This document shows positions 1 to 7,858 of a stretch of DNA of 64,000 nt, piece after piece; position 1 is the first letter of the stretch; every line of letters begins with the position of its first letter. The notes beneath the pieces were generated by a model, which saw only the letters and a program-made list of their open reading frames with translations, ran no database searches and had not been told where the DNA came from. The translations under genes and the position numbers were made by a program. Source of the stretch: Dryocola sp032051265 (lineage in GTDB: Bacteria; Pseudomonadota; Gammaproteobacteria; Enterobacterales; Enterobacteriaceae); assembly GCA_032051265.1 (NCBI GenBank), contig DAMBYU010000004.1, positions 1-64,000 of the forward strand, in the 5' to 3' direction.

Positions 1-50
1 CGATGGTAGTGTGGGGTCTCCCCATGCGAGAGTAGGGAACTGCCAGGCTC
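1..50 (+). rRNA. rrf: 5S ribosomal RNA, 3' end only
   Basis: The first 50 bases match the 3' third of enterobacterial 5S rRNA, including the closing arm that ends in CTGCCAGGC. The 5' part lies before the window. Two rrn-type terminators follow. In E. coli the rRNA operon next to yhdZ is rrnD, so this is probably the equivalent operon. Identity of the RNA is near certain; the exact last base is not. Confidence 0.93.
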
Positions 51-63
51 CAAATAGAAGACA

Positions 64-97
64 GGGCCCCGTGTGCAAGCACGGGGCCTTTTCTTTT
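64..97 (+). terminator. rrn operon terminator T1
   Basis: A 9-bp GC-rich stem (65-73 with 80-88) and a six-base loop are followed by a T-rich run (89-97). It lies directly behind the 5S rRNA and has the form of the first of two rrn terminators. Confidence 0.92.
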
Positions 98-230
98 ACT
101 GCATTCAGGGCAATCACAGCTCGCAGAGAGTGGGTTTGAAACGTCGGGAACGTTTCAGAACGCCGCGCGCGGCGTCCCGGAGGGCGACGGACAGGACAGT
201 CCGGCGTAAACTGCCAGGCTCCAGATAAAC

Positions 231-265
231 AAAAAGGCCATCCTTGCGGATGGCCTTTTTGTTTT
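231..265. terminator. rrn operon terminator T2, bidirectional
   Basis: A perfect 13-bp stem (231-243 with 248-260) has a four-base loop, A-rich on one side and T-rich on the other, so it can stop transcripts from both directions: the rRNA operon on the plus strand and the yhd operon ending at 285 on the minus strand. Just before it, bases 208-228 repeat the 5S 3' tail, as in the T1-T2 arrangement known from E. coli rrnB. Confidence 0.92.
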
Positions 266-284
266 GCATCATATCCAAAATAAA

Positions 285-1043
285 TCAATGAATAACCTGC
301 GACAGGAATGCGCGCGTACGCTCTGACTTCGGATGGGCAAAGAATTCATCCGGCGGCGCCTGCTCAACAATCTCACCGCGATCCATAAAGATCACCCTGT
401 CGGCGACCGTTCTGGCAAAGCCCATTTCGTGCGTTACGCACAGCATTGTCATACCTGATTGTGCAAGACCAATCATGGTATCCAGCACTTCTTTGACCAT
501 TTCTGGATCGAGCGCCGAAGTTGGTTCGTCAAAAAGCATGATCCTGGGCTTCATACACAGCGAACGGGCGATCGCCACGCGTTGCTGCTGCCCGCCGGAT
601 ATTTGGCCGGGAAACTTGTGGGCGTGCTCCGCGATACGTACTCGCTCCAGATAGTGCATGCCAAGCTCTTCGGCCTCTCTCTTCGGCATCTTTTTTACCC
701 AGATTGGCGCCAGCGTGCAGTTCTGCAGCACGGTCAGGTGAGGGAAAAGGTTAAAGTGCTGGAAAACCATCCCTACCTCGGTGCGCACTTTCTCAATATT
801 GCGCAAGTCATCGTTCAGCTCCGTTCCGTCTACAACGATACGGCCTTTTTGATGCTCTTCAAGATGGTTAATACAGCGGATGGTGGTTGATTTGCCGGAG
901 CCTGATGGTCCGCAAAGCACGATACGCTCACCCTGCTTAACCTTCAGGTTTATATCCTTCAAAACATGAAACTGCCCGAACCATTTATTCACATTTTCAA
1001 GGAGGATCATCGCGTCAGCAGGTTGCATAATAGTTTGGCTCAT
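285..1043 (-). CDS. yhdZ: Polar amino-acid ABC transporter ATP-binding protein YhdZ
   Basis: Cytoplasmic ATPase that powers uptake by the YhdWXY proteins encoded upstream. At 252 residues it has the usual length of the polar amino-acid (GlnQ/AapP) type. Visible motifs are Walker A GPSGSGKST at residues 45-53, the ABC signature SGGQQQR near 148-154, and Walker B ending LFDEPTSALD near 168-177, with the switch histidine in VTHEMGF. It is the last gene of the operon, 8 bases after yhdY, and ends just before the bidirectional rrn T2 terminator. Homology to general L-amino-acid (aap) systems is strong; the exact substrate is inferred. Confidence 0.95.
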   Translation of the reverse strand: MSQTIMQPADAMILLENVNKWFGQFHVLKDINLKVKQGERIVLCGPSGSGKSTTIRCINHLEEHQKGRIVVDGTELNDDLRNIEKVRTEVGMVFQHFNLFPHLTVLQNCTLAPIWVKKMPKREAEELGMHYLERVRIAEHAHKFPGQISGGQQQRVAIARSLCMKPRIMLFDEPTSALDPEMVKEVLDTMIGLAQSGMTMLCVTHEMGFARTVADRVIFMDRGEIVEQAPPDEFFAHPKSERTRAFLSQVIH

Positions 1044-1051
1044 TTTTATCC

Positions 1052-2152
1052 TCAGTGCGGTGCTCGCCCGGTGTTAAAGCGCTTTTCCAGGTGCTGGCTA
1101 TAGCGCGACATGCTGAAACAGAAAGCCCAGTAGATCAGGGCGGCAAAAACGTAACCTTCCGTGGACATGCCCAGCCAGGCGGGATCCACGGTAGCTTGTT
1201 GTACGCTACTGAACAGATCGAACAGGCCAATGATGATCACAAGGCTTGTATCTTTAAAGAGCGCAATGATCGTATTGACCAGACCCGGGATCACCAGTTT
1301 TAACGCCTGCGGTAAAATCACCAGCCCCTGTGTTTTCCAGTAGCCAAGAGCCAGAGATTCTGCCGCCTCGTATTGGCCTTTAGGCAATGCCTGTAAGCCA
1401 CCGCGGACAACCTCGGCGACGTAAGCCGACTGGAACAGGATCACGCCGACCAGGGCGCGAATCAGCTTATCGATGCTTGTGCCCTCTGCAAGGAACAGCG
1501 GCAGCATAACCGATGACATAAACAGCACGGTGATCAGCGGAACGCCGCGCCAGAACTCAATAAACACGACTGACAGGATCCTCACCACTGGCATGCGCGA
1601 ACGACGTCCTAGCGCCAGCAGGATCCCCAGCGGCAAAGCGCCAGCTATCCCCACGGAAGCGATAATAAGCGTTAACGTCAGGCCACCCCACTGGCGGGTT
1701 TCCACACGCTCAAGCCCAAGAAAACCGCCATACATCAACCACCAGACAACCAGCGGATAGACGATGGCCCAGGCCGCGATATAGCGTCCGCGACGAGGCA
1801 TAGCATTCCAGAACATAGGTACAATGGAGAGCAGGCCGATAATCAAAGCGAGATTGATGCGCCAGCGCTGGTCGTGGGGATAAAGCCCATACATGAACTG
1901 GCCGAAGCGGGCGTGAATGAATACCCAGCACGCTCCCTCTTTGGTGCAGTCAGCTCGCGTCTCGCCAAACCAGTTTGCCTGGAAAATGGCCCAGTTAAGC
2001 AGCGGCGGAATAAGCTCCCACATCATCCATAAACAGAAGAGCGTCAGCAGACTATTTGCCCAGCCTGAAAACAGATTTTTACGAACCCATTGCAACGGAC
2101 CCGAACGAGCGGCTTTTGGGGGAGCCTGATGGGATATTAATGCTTTCGTCAT
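1052..2152 (-). CDS. yhdY: Polar amino-acid ABC transporter permease YhdY
   Basis: Inner-membrane permease of the HisM type, 366 residues from the ATG at 2152; a GTG one codon earlier is possible, but the AAGGAA ribosome-binding site is better spaced for the ATG. The N-terminal part carries hydrophobic segments and a cysteine pair in a periplasmic-looking stretch. The C-terminal half has the transporter inner-membrane domain with the EAA loop (QYEAAESLALGYWKTQ), which contacts the ATPase. It pairs with YhdX to form the channel. The gap after yhdX is nine bases, consistent with one transcript. Confidence 0.94.
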   Translation of the reverse strand: MTKALISHQAPPKAARSGPLQWVRKNLFSGWANSLLTLFCLWMMWELIPPLLNWAIFQANWFGETRADCTKEGACWVFIHARFGQFMYGLYPHDQRWRINLALIIGLLSIVPMFWNAMPRRGRYIAAWAIVYPLVVWWLMYGGFLGLERVETRQWGGLTLTLIIASVGIAGALPLGILLALGRRSRMPVVRILSVVFIEFWRGVPLITVLFMSSVMLPLFLAEGTSIDKLIRALVGVILFQSAYVAEVVRGGLQALPKGQYEAAESLALGYWKTQGLVILPQALKLVIPGLVNTIIALFKDTSLVIIIGLFDLFSSVQQATVDPAWLGMSTEGYVFAALIYWAFCFSMSRYSQHLEKRFNTGRAPH

Positions 2153-2161
2153 CACGGTTCC

Positions 2162-3343
2162 TTAGCGCTCAATCAGGGCTATGCGGCGGTTATAAATATT
2201 CATCAGCAGCGAGATGCTCAGGCTGATAATCAGATAAACCGACATAGTAATAGCAATGGTTTCAATGGCCTGCCCGGTCTGATTTAGCACCGTACCCGCA
2301 AACAGCGACACCATATCCGGGTAGCCAATAGCGGCTGCCAGAGAGGAGTTCTTCACGATGTTGAGATACTGGCTGGTCAGCGGTGGGATAATGACTCGCA
2401 GGGCCTGAGGAATAATGACCTGCCGTAGCGTCACCGTATTGGGCAGCGCAAGGGAGCGAGCGGCTTCATGCTGACCGTAGGGCACTGACTGAATACCGGA
2501 GCGGATAATCTCTGCGATAAACGCTGAGGTATAGACCGATAAGGCGAGCGTCAGGGCCGCCAGTTCAGGGATCAGGACCATCCCGCCGCGGAAGTTGAAG
2601 CCGCGCAGGGCAGGCACGTCCCAGTGTAGCGCCGCGCCGAAAGTCCACTGCGCTATAGCCGGCAGTAAAAGCAACAATCCCAGCGCGACAGGCCACGTAC
2701 GACGAAGCTGTCCGGTTTTGATTTGATGCGTTTTGTTATAGCGAAAGAGACCCGCTGAAACGGCTATCGCCGCTATTATCGCCACAACAAAAGCCAGCGC
2801 GCCTTCTCCCACCTGCGGTGAAGGAATGTATAACCCACGGTTGCTGAGAAAGAGCAGGTCAAATGCGTTCACCGCCTGACGAGGGCCGGGCAGGTTACGC
2901 AGCACGGCAAAGTACCAGAAAAAGATTTGCAGCAGTGGCGGGATATTGCGGAAAGTCTCTATGTAGATGGTCGACAGTTTGCGTAGCAGCCAGTTTTCAG
3001 ACAGGCGTGCAAGGCCCAGAAAGAAACCGATGAAGGACGCAAACAGGATACACAGCGCGGAGACCAGTAAAGTATTCAATAACCCGACAACAAAAACCCG
3101 GCCGTAGGTATCGCCCTGCTCATAATCAATAAGATGCTGGACGATACCAAAACCGGCGCTGCGCTCAAGAAACGCAAAACCTGAGGTGATGCCGCGATTA
3201 TTAAGGTTAGTGACGGTGTTGTGTATCAAATAACCCGCAATGCCAACAACGATAGCGACGGCGATAATCTGATACAGCCATGCACGAACCGTGGGATTAG
3301 AAAAGGAGAGATCTCCTTTTACGGTTGGGCGACGTTGGAACAT
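2162..3343 (-). CDS. yhdX: Polar amino-acid ABC transporter permease YhdX
   Basis: Second inner-membrane permease, 393 residues, the same as recalled for E. coli YhdX. It has an N-terminal membrane segment near residues 25-45, several further hydrophobic helices, and a C-terminal EAA-type loop (GQHEAARSLALPNTVT) that docks to YhdZ. Like AapQ it carries a long insert between the first helices and the conserved domain. It follows yhdW after about 70 bases and precedes yhdY by 9. Role as half of the amino-acid channel follows from family and operon context. Confidence 0.94.
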   Translation of the reverse strand: MFQRRPTVKGDLSFSNPTVRAWLYQIIAVAIVVGIAGYLIHNTVTNLNNRGITSGFAFLERSAGFGIVQHLIDYEQGDTYGRVFVVGLLNTLLVSALCILFASFIGFFLGLARLSENWLLRKLSTIYIETFRNIPPLLQIFFWYFAVLRNLPGPRQAVNAFDLLFLSNRGLYIPSPQVGEGALAFVVAIIAAIAVSAGLFRYNKTHQIKTGQLRRTWPVALGLLLLLPAIAQWTFGAALHWDVPALRGFNFRGGMVLIPELAALTLALSVYTSAFIAEIIRSGIQSVPYGQHEAARSLALPNTVTLRQVIIPQALRVIIPPLTSQYLNIVKNSSLAAAIGYPDMVSLFAGTVLNQTGQAIETIAITMSVYLIISLSISLLMNIYNRRIALIER

Positions 3344-3413
3344 AAGCGAACCTCAGTAACGTAAACTCAAACCCTGGGCACCACCTGAGCGGTGCCCATT
3401 TCTGACGTTTCGC

Positions 3414-4439
3414 TTAGCGAACTGGCGGAGCGTACTGGATGCCGCCTTTGTTCCACAGATTGTTCTGACCACGTTTAATTTTTAACGGGCTGTCGGAGCC
3501 GACGTTGTGCTCGAAAATCTCGGCGTAGTTACCCACCTGTTTGACGATGTTGTAAGCCCATTTGTTGTCGAGTTTCAGATCCTTACCAAAGTCACCTTCT
3601 TTCCCTAACAGATGTGCCATATCCGGGGTTGTCGGATTGGCCGCCATTTGATCGACGTTCTTAGAATCCACGCCCATCTCTTCGGCATTCAGCATGGCGA
3701 ACAGCGTCCAGCGTACAATGGCGAACCAGTCTTCATCGCCGCGACGGACTACCGGACCCAGCGGCTCTTTGGAGATAACTTCTGGCAGAACGATCCATTC
3801 AGCAGGGCTGCTCAGCTTGATGCGCAGCGCGTACAGCTGGGACTGGTCAGAGGCCAGGGTATCGCAGCGGCCTGATTCCAGCGCTTTAGCGGATTCATCT
3901 GAGCGATCGAAGGTTACCGGCGTGTAATTCATCTTATTGGCTTTGAAGTAGTCCGCCACGTTCAGCTCGGTGTCAGTGCCGGCCTGGATACAAACCGTTG
4001 CGCCATCCAGCTCTTTCGCGCTTTTCAGACCGGCTTTGTTATGCGTCAGGAAGCCGATACCGTCGTAATAGGTCACGCCGGTGAAAATCATGCCCATGCC
4101 CGCATCGCGTGAGGAGGTCCAGGTGGTATTACGAGAAAGGATGTCCACTTCGCCAGACTGCAATGCGGTGAAACGCTCTTTGGCGGTCAACGGCGTGTAT
4201 TTAACTTTAGAGGCATCGCCAAATACCGCAGCGGCTACGCCACGGCAAACGTCCACATCAATACCGGTGAATTTGCCGCTCGCGTCAGCATAAGAGAAAC
4301 CCGGCAGGCCGTCACTGATGCCGCACTGTACAAAGCCTTTCTTTTTCACGGCATCAAGCGAGGTTCCGGCATGGGCCTGACCTGCAATGGCTAACAACGA
4401 ACCGGCTGCAACCAGAGTGGCTATCATTAACTTTTTCAT
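3414..4439 (-). CDS. yhdW: Periplasmic amino-acid-binding protein YhdW
   Basis: Secreted solute-binding protein, 341 residues, that would capture amino acids in the periplasm and deliver them to YhdXY. A signal peptide is clear: MKK start, a hydrophobic core near residues 5-19 and an AHA cleavage site at about 22-24. The mature part has the family 3 solute-binding fold, with the typical opening VQCGISDGLPGFSY and GIDVDVCRGVAAAVFGD. It is the first gene of the operon and lies behind a sigma-54-type promoter, so nitrogen limitation is the expected inducer. In E. coli the gene is often described as a degenerate or uncharacterised AapJ homologue; here the frame is intact. Confidence 0.94.
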   Translation of the reverse strand: MKKLMIATLVAAGSLLAIAGQAHAGTSLDAVKKKGFVQCGISDGLPGFSYADASGKFTGIDVDVCRGVAAAVFGDASKVKYTPLTAKERFTALQSGEVDILSRNTTWTSSRDAGMGMIFTGVTYYDGIGFLTHNKAGLKSAKELDGATVCIQAGTDTELNVADYFKANKMNYTPVTFDRSDESAKALESGRCDTLASDQSQLYALRIKLSSPAEWIVLPEVISKEPLGPVVRRGDEDWFAIVRWTLFAMLNAEEMGVDSKNVDQMAANPTTPDMAHLLGKEGDFGKDLKLDNKWAYNIVKQVGNYAEIFEHNVGSDSPLKIKRGQNNLWNKGGIQYAPPVR

Positions 4440-4528
4440 AATGCATCCTGTGTGTAGAAATTATCGTTATATTTGTGGCTCCCTGAGGCGCCGTTTTTCC
4501 TGTCTGTGGCATCTGCCAGTTTCTTTAA

Positions 4529-4544
4529 AGCAAAGGCAATGCCA
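4529..4544 (-). promoter_or_regulatory. Sigma-54 promoter of yhdWXYZ
   Basis: Read on the minus strand the site is TGGCAT-N5-TTGCT, one mismatch from the sigma-54 consensus TGGCAC-N5-TTGCW, with exact GG/GC spacing. It lies about 90 bases before the yhdW start. E. coli yhdWXYZ is known as an Ntr-regulated operon, which fits. Confidence 0.8.
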
Positions 4545-4616
4545 GGATTGCAGCGGGCGTATTGCGTGTACGTCTGCCGCAGTAAGCTGAGTGTAGACAG
4601 GAAAATATGCGCTCAA

Positions 4617-4633
4617 CGCCCCGAGTCGGTGCA
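4617..4633 (-). promoter_or_regulatory. Probable NtrC enhancer site for yhdWXYZ
   Basis: On the minus strand the site reads TGCACC-N5-GGGGCG, with one perfect and one 4/6 half-site of the NtrC consensus TGCACC-N5-GGTGCA. Its centre is about 108 bases before the start point implied by the sigma-54 promoter, a normal enhancer distance. A weaker dyad with a seven-base spacer lies at 4645-4663, near -137. Nothing else is seen in 4440-4786. Confidence 0.6.
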
Positions 4634-4786
4634 AAATTGAAACCTGCGCCACATTTCGGAGCAAAAAATGCTCAGAATTTGATAGGGCGAAAGAAGCTGG
4701 TTTCAGGCGTTAATAGTAGCGACGATAGCATTCCGGATGGAATGTGAGGGTTATCACGATGTGGCATGCAAACGGATGAACAGGCA

Positions 4787-4819
4787 AAACAAAAAAGCGC
4801 GAGGGTTACCCGCGCTTTT
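4787..4819 (-). terminator. Terminator after yhdV
   Basis: On the minus strand, a stem of 9 bp (4793-4801 with 4811-4819) is followed by a run of T, six bases after the yhdV stop codon. It separates yhdV from the yhdW promoter region. Confidence 0.88.
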
Positions 4820-4824
4820 CAATG

Positions 4825-5052
4825 TCACTTCGTCAGGGCGACGATACCCAGGGTTAACCCCGCAACGGCCGCCGCGCCGCCGGCGATAGCGCCTGCTGTT
4901 TCCCAGTTATCCTGCGTTGTGCCTTTCATACAGGTGTTGGTATGCACCAGACGGCCCTGGTCGTCATAGACCGGCACGCAAGGTGAATTGGTCGCACATC
5001 CAGCCAGAAGCGTGGAAAGCAGGGCAGCTGCGATTAACTTTTTCATTTTCAA
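4825..5052 (-). CDS. yhdV: Small lipoprotein YhdV
   Basis: Seventy-five-residue protein with a lipoprotein signal: positive start, hydrophobic stretch, and lipobox LLAGC with the cysteine at residue 19. The mature chain is short and ends in a glycine/alanine-rich segment (AGAIAGGAAAVAGLTLG), which resembles a membrane-associating glycine-zipper helix. A GAGG ribosome-binding site sits seven bases before the chosen ATG; the second methionine is a less likely start. Function is unknown. In E. coli K-12 yhdV follows acrEF, but here fis is the next gene upstream. Confidence 0.88.
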   Translation of the reverse strand: MKMKKLIAAALLSTLLAGCATNSPCVPVYDDQGRLVHTNTCMKGTTQDNWETAGAIAGGAAAVAGLTLGIVALTK

Positions 5053-5283
5053 ACCTCATGGATACAAACCCGGGGCAGGGATAACTCTCGCTGGTGCGCG
5101 GGAGCGCACTGAGTCTTCGCAAAATCCACCCCGGTGTGAATGCGCTTATTTTATCACCGCCATCAATACGCAAGGAGAAGGGAATAATTGCAATTCATGT
5201 GCACTGTAAACAAAGTGAAGAAAAGGGAGTACCGAGGCAAAATTATGGAGAGAAAAGGGAGAAAGAGTAAGAATTGGGGCAAT

Positions 5284-5320
5284 AAAAAAGGCGCTTCCCC
5301 ATGCCGAGTAGCGCCTTCTT
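5284..5320 (-). terminator. Terminator after fis
   Basis: An 8-bp stem (5288-5295 with 5310-5317) is followed on the minus strand by a run of T. It is the end of the dusB-fis transcript, about 25 bases after the fis stop codon. The rest of the 290-base gap up to yhdV shows no clear gene. Confidence 0.88.
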
Positions 5321-5342
5321 AAACAACACTAACTGATTAGTA

Positions 5343-5639
5343 TCAGTTCATGCCGTATTTTTTCAGTTTCTTGCGCAGCGTACCACGGTTGATGCCCATC
5401 ATCAGAGCGGCACGGGTTTGGTTGCCACGGGTGTATTGCATCACCATGTCCAACAATGGCTGCTCTACTTCAGCCAGTACCAGCTCATACAGATCGTTTA
5501 CATCTTGACCATTCAGTTGAGCAAAATAGTTCTTCAGTGCCTGTTTCACGGAGTCACGCAGGGGCTTTTGGGTAACCTGGTCCTGAGAGTTAACGGTAGA
5601 AACGGTCAGTACGTCAGAATTTACGCGTTGTTCGAACAT
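5343..5639 (-). CDS. fis: Nucleoid-associated DNA-bending protein Fis
   Basis: Homodimeric factor that bends DNA, activates rRNA promoters and assists site-specific recombination. The 98-residue product appears identical, or nearly so, to E. coli Fis as I recall it. The N-terminal beta-hairpin arm precedes a helical dimer core, and the C-terminal helix-turn-helix ([21 protein letters not shown]) binds DNA. It lies 25 bases after dusB and is cotranscribed with it from a growth-rate-controlled promoter at 6661-6698. The gene family is among the most conserved in enterics. Confidence 0.99.
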
Positions 5640-5664
5640 AGTTCTGTCAGCTCTTTATTTCTGT

Positions 5665-6630
5665 TTACGCAAAATTTTCGAAGTATGCCTCCAACGCCGC
5701 AAGCTGTTCGCTTGCATCTTCAATGGCGTTGAATGTGCGCCGAAACTGGTCATCCGGAGCGTGTTCCTGGAGATACCAGGATACGTGTTTGCGCGCAATT
5801 CGGTATCCCTTTACCTGACCATAAAAGTCATGGAGTTCCCGAATATGTGCACAAAGTAAGCGCTTCACCTCTACCAGAGGCAAGGGTGGAAGCAACTCTC
5901 CAGTGTCCAGATAGTGCTGGATTTCCCGAAAGATCCAGGGTCTTCCCTGAGCTGCACGTCCTATCATCAGAGCATCAGCCCCTGTATAGTCGAGCACAGC
6001 TCTGGCTTTAAGCGGGTCAGTAATGTCGCCATTCGCGATAACCGGAATGGAAACTTTCTGCTTAACTGCCCGAATACTGTCGTACTCAGCGTTTCCCTGG
6101 AATAAACAGGCGCGGGTGCGTCCATGAATTGTCAGGGCCTGAATGCCACATTCTTCAGCCAGTTGGGCAATCTCTACACAGTTACGGTGCGCCGTATCCC
6201 AGCCAGTGCGAATCTTTAACGTCACAGGAACGTCCACAGCCTTCACCACCGTCGTCACGATAGACTTCACCAGACTCGGGTACTGCAGGAGGGCTGAACC
6301 TGCCAGTTTGCGATTCACTTTCTTCGCCGGGCAACCCATATTGATATCAATAATCTGGGCGCCATTAGCCACGTTAATGCGTGCGGCTTCTGCCATCTCT
6401 TCAGGATCGCTTCCGGCAATCTGCACGGTGCGAATACCCGGCTCATCAACATGTACCATCCGTAAACGGGATTTGTCGCTCGCCCAAACTTCCGGGTTAG
6501 AAGACATCATCTCGGAAACGGTTAAACCTGCTCCCATCTCATAACACAGTGTCCTGAATGGTCTGTCGGTAATGCCAGCCATTGGTGCTGCGATAAGGCG
6601 ATTTCTGAGCTGGTGGTGTCCGATGCGCAT
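5665..6630 (-). CDS. dusB: tRNA-dihydrouridine synthase B
   Basis: FMN-dependent enzyme that reduces uridine to dihydrouridine in the D-loop of tRNAs. The 321-residue chain starts with the barrel strand LIAAPMAGITDRPFR, contains the catalytic cysteine in INMGCPAKKV near residue 100 and the lysine of VTLKIRTGW, and has the phosphate-binding GADALMIGRAAQG near 230. It is the first gene of the dusB-fis operon, so its translation is tied to the rapid-growth burst of fis expression. Assignment to DusB rather than DusA or DusC rests on overall similarity and the fis linkage. Confidence 0.97.
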   Translation of the reverse strand: MRIGHHQLRNRLIAAPMAGITDRPFRTLCYEMGAGLTVSEMMSSNPEVWASDKSRLRMVHVDEPGIRTVQIAGSDPEEMAEAARINVANGAQIIDINMGCPAKKVNRKLAGSALLQYPSLVKSIVTTVVKAVDVPVTLKIRTGWDTAHRNCVEIAQLAEECGIQALTIHGRTRACLFQGNAEYDSIRAVKQKVSIPVIANGDITDPLKARAVLDYTGADALMIGRAAQGRPWIFREIQHYLDTGELLPPLPLVEVKRLLCAHIRELHDFYGQVKGYRIARKHVSWYLQEHAPDDQFRRTFNAIEDASEQLAALEAYFENFA

Positions 6631-6660
6631 GAGTTAAGAAATGACCATACTGTACCTGCA

Positions 6661-6698
6661 AGGCGGCGTATATTACGCATTTTTTACCCGAGATGAAA
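6661..6698 (-). promoter_or_regulatory. Growth-rate-regulated promoter of dusB-fis
   Basis: On the minus strand: -35 TTTCAT (6693-6698), a 17-base spacer, -10 TAATAT (6670-6675), and then a GC-rich discriminator (6661-6669). This matches the E. coli fis promoter, where the discriminator confers stringent control. The stretch 6699-6860 is AT-rich, as expected for Fis and IHF sites. A GC hairpin (6942-6959) after prmA lacks a convincing T-run on the minus strand. Confidence 0.85.
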
Positions 6699-6965
6699 GG
6701 ACAAACTTTGAGCAATCCGCTGTTGTAGATCAATGAATCATGAAGCTTTACCGATTCTTTATTTTATTTACGCTATTTATCAACTATTTAGTTGTTATTG
6801 GTTGATTTGTGCTCTTTTAAATTTTGCTGAAAATCATCAGCAATTAACCGCTATTAAAGGCGCTACTACCAGATAAACTGCTGAATTTCTGCTCGGTTTC
6901 GGTGTTTTTATGCGACTGATCTCACATTTTTATGCCGAAACGGGGGCGTAATGGCCCCCAAAAAC

Positions 6966-7847
6966 TTAGCGCTTGATGCCCGTAATACGGCACCACTCTT
7001 CTTTTTCGGCAACCGGGTCGAGCGTAAATTTATCCGCGTAGGCTTCACAAACCCCTTCCGCCTGGCTTGCCAGCACGCCTGAAAGGCCCAGAAAACCACC
7101 CTGAACGGGCAGGACGCTGATTAACGGTGCCAGTTCACGCAATGGACCGGCGAGAATATTAGCGACCACCACATCGGCGCTCATGGCTTCTGGCTGCTCT
7201 TGTGGCAGATACAGCTCCAGACGCTCAGAAACGCCGTTACGCTGGGCATTGTCGCGGCTGGCCTGAATCGCCTGGGGATCGATATCGATGCCGATGGCTC
7301 TCGCCGCACCCAGCTTCAAAGCGGCAATGGCCAGAATGCCGGAGCCACAGCCGAAATCGATAACGGTTTTGCCTTCCAGATCCAGACCGTCTAACCACTC
7401 AAGGCAAAGAGACGTTGTAGGATGCGTGCCGGTGCCGAACGCCAGGCCGGGATCAAGCATCACATTCACAGCATTTGCATCAGGCACGTCGCGCCAGCTC
7501 GGGCAAATCCACAAACGTTTACCGAAACGCATGGGATGGAAGTTATCCATCCATTCACGCTCCCAGTCTTTATCTTCCAGCTGCTCGATTTTATGGTGAA
7601 AGCCCTGGCCGAGCAGAGGATGATTTTCAAGGATGGCGACCACCTCTTGCATGTCGGCTTCTGCGTCAAACAGACCAATCACGTCGGTATCGCCCCACAG
7701 GCGAGTTTCACCCGGCAGAGGTTCAAATACCGGCGTATCGTGCGTATCCTGAAACGTAACGGATACCGATCCGCTTTCAATCAGGGCATCGCCGAGTTCT
7801 TCAGCATTTGAGCCGCTAGTATTAATCTTCAGTTGAATCCATGGCAT
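6966..7847 (-). CDS. prmA: Ribosomal protein L11 methyltransferase
   Basis: Cytoplasmic S-adenosylmethionine-dependent enzyme that trimethylates the amino terminus and lysines of ribosomal protein L11. It has 293 residues, the normal length. The N-terminal substrate-recognition domain (about residues 1-90) is followed by a Rossmann methyltransferase domain with motif I VIDFGCGSGILAIAALKLG near 161-179 and motif IV VVANILAGPL. It lies 11 bases after panF, in the same order as E. coli (yhdT-panF-prmA). The dusB-fis promoter starts a separate transcript downstream. Confidence 0.97.
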   Translation of the reverse strand: MPWIQLKINTSGSNAEELGDALIESGSVSVTFQDTHDTPVFEPLPGETRLWGDTDVIGLFDAEADMQEVVAILENHPLLGQGFHHKIEQLEDKDWEREWMDNFHPMRFGKRLWICPSWRDVPDANAVNVMLDPGLAFGTGTHPTTSLCLEWLDGLDLEGKTVIDFGCGSGILAIAALKLGAARAIGIDIDPQAIQASRDNAQRNGVSERLELYLPQEQPEAMSADVVVANILAGPLRELAPLISVLPVQGGFLGLSGVLASQAEGVCEAYADKFTLDPVAEKEEWCRITGIKR

Positions 7848-7858
7848 GGCAAAACTCT

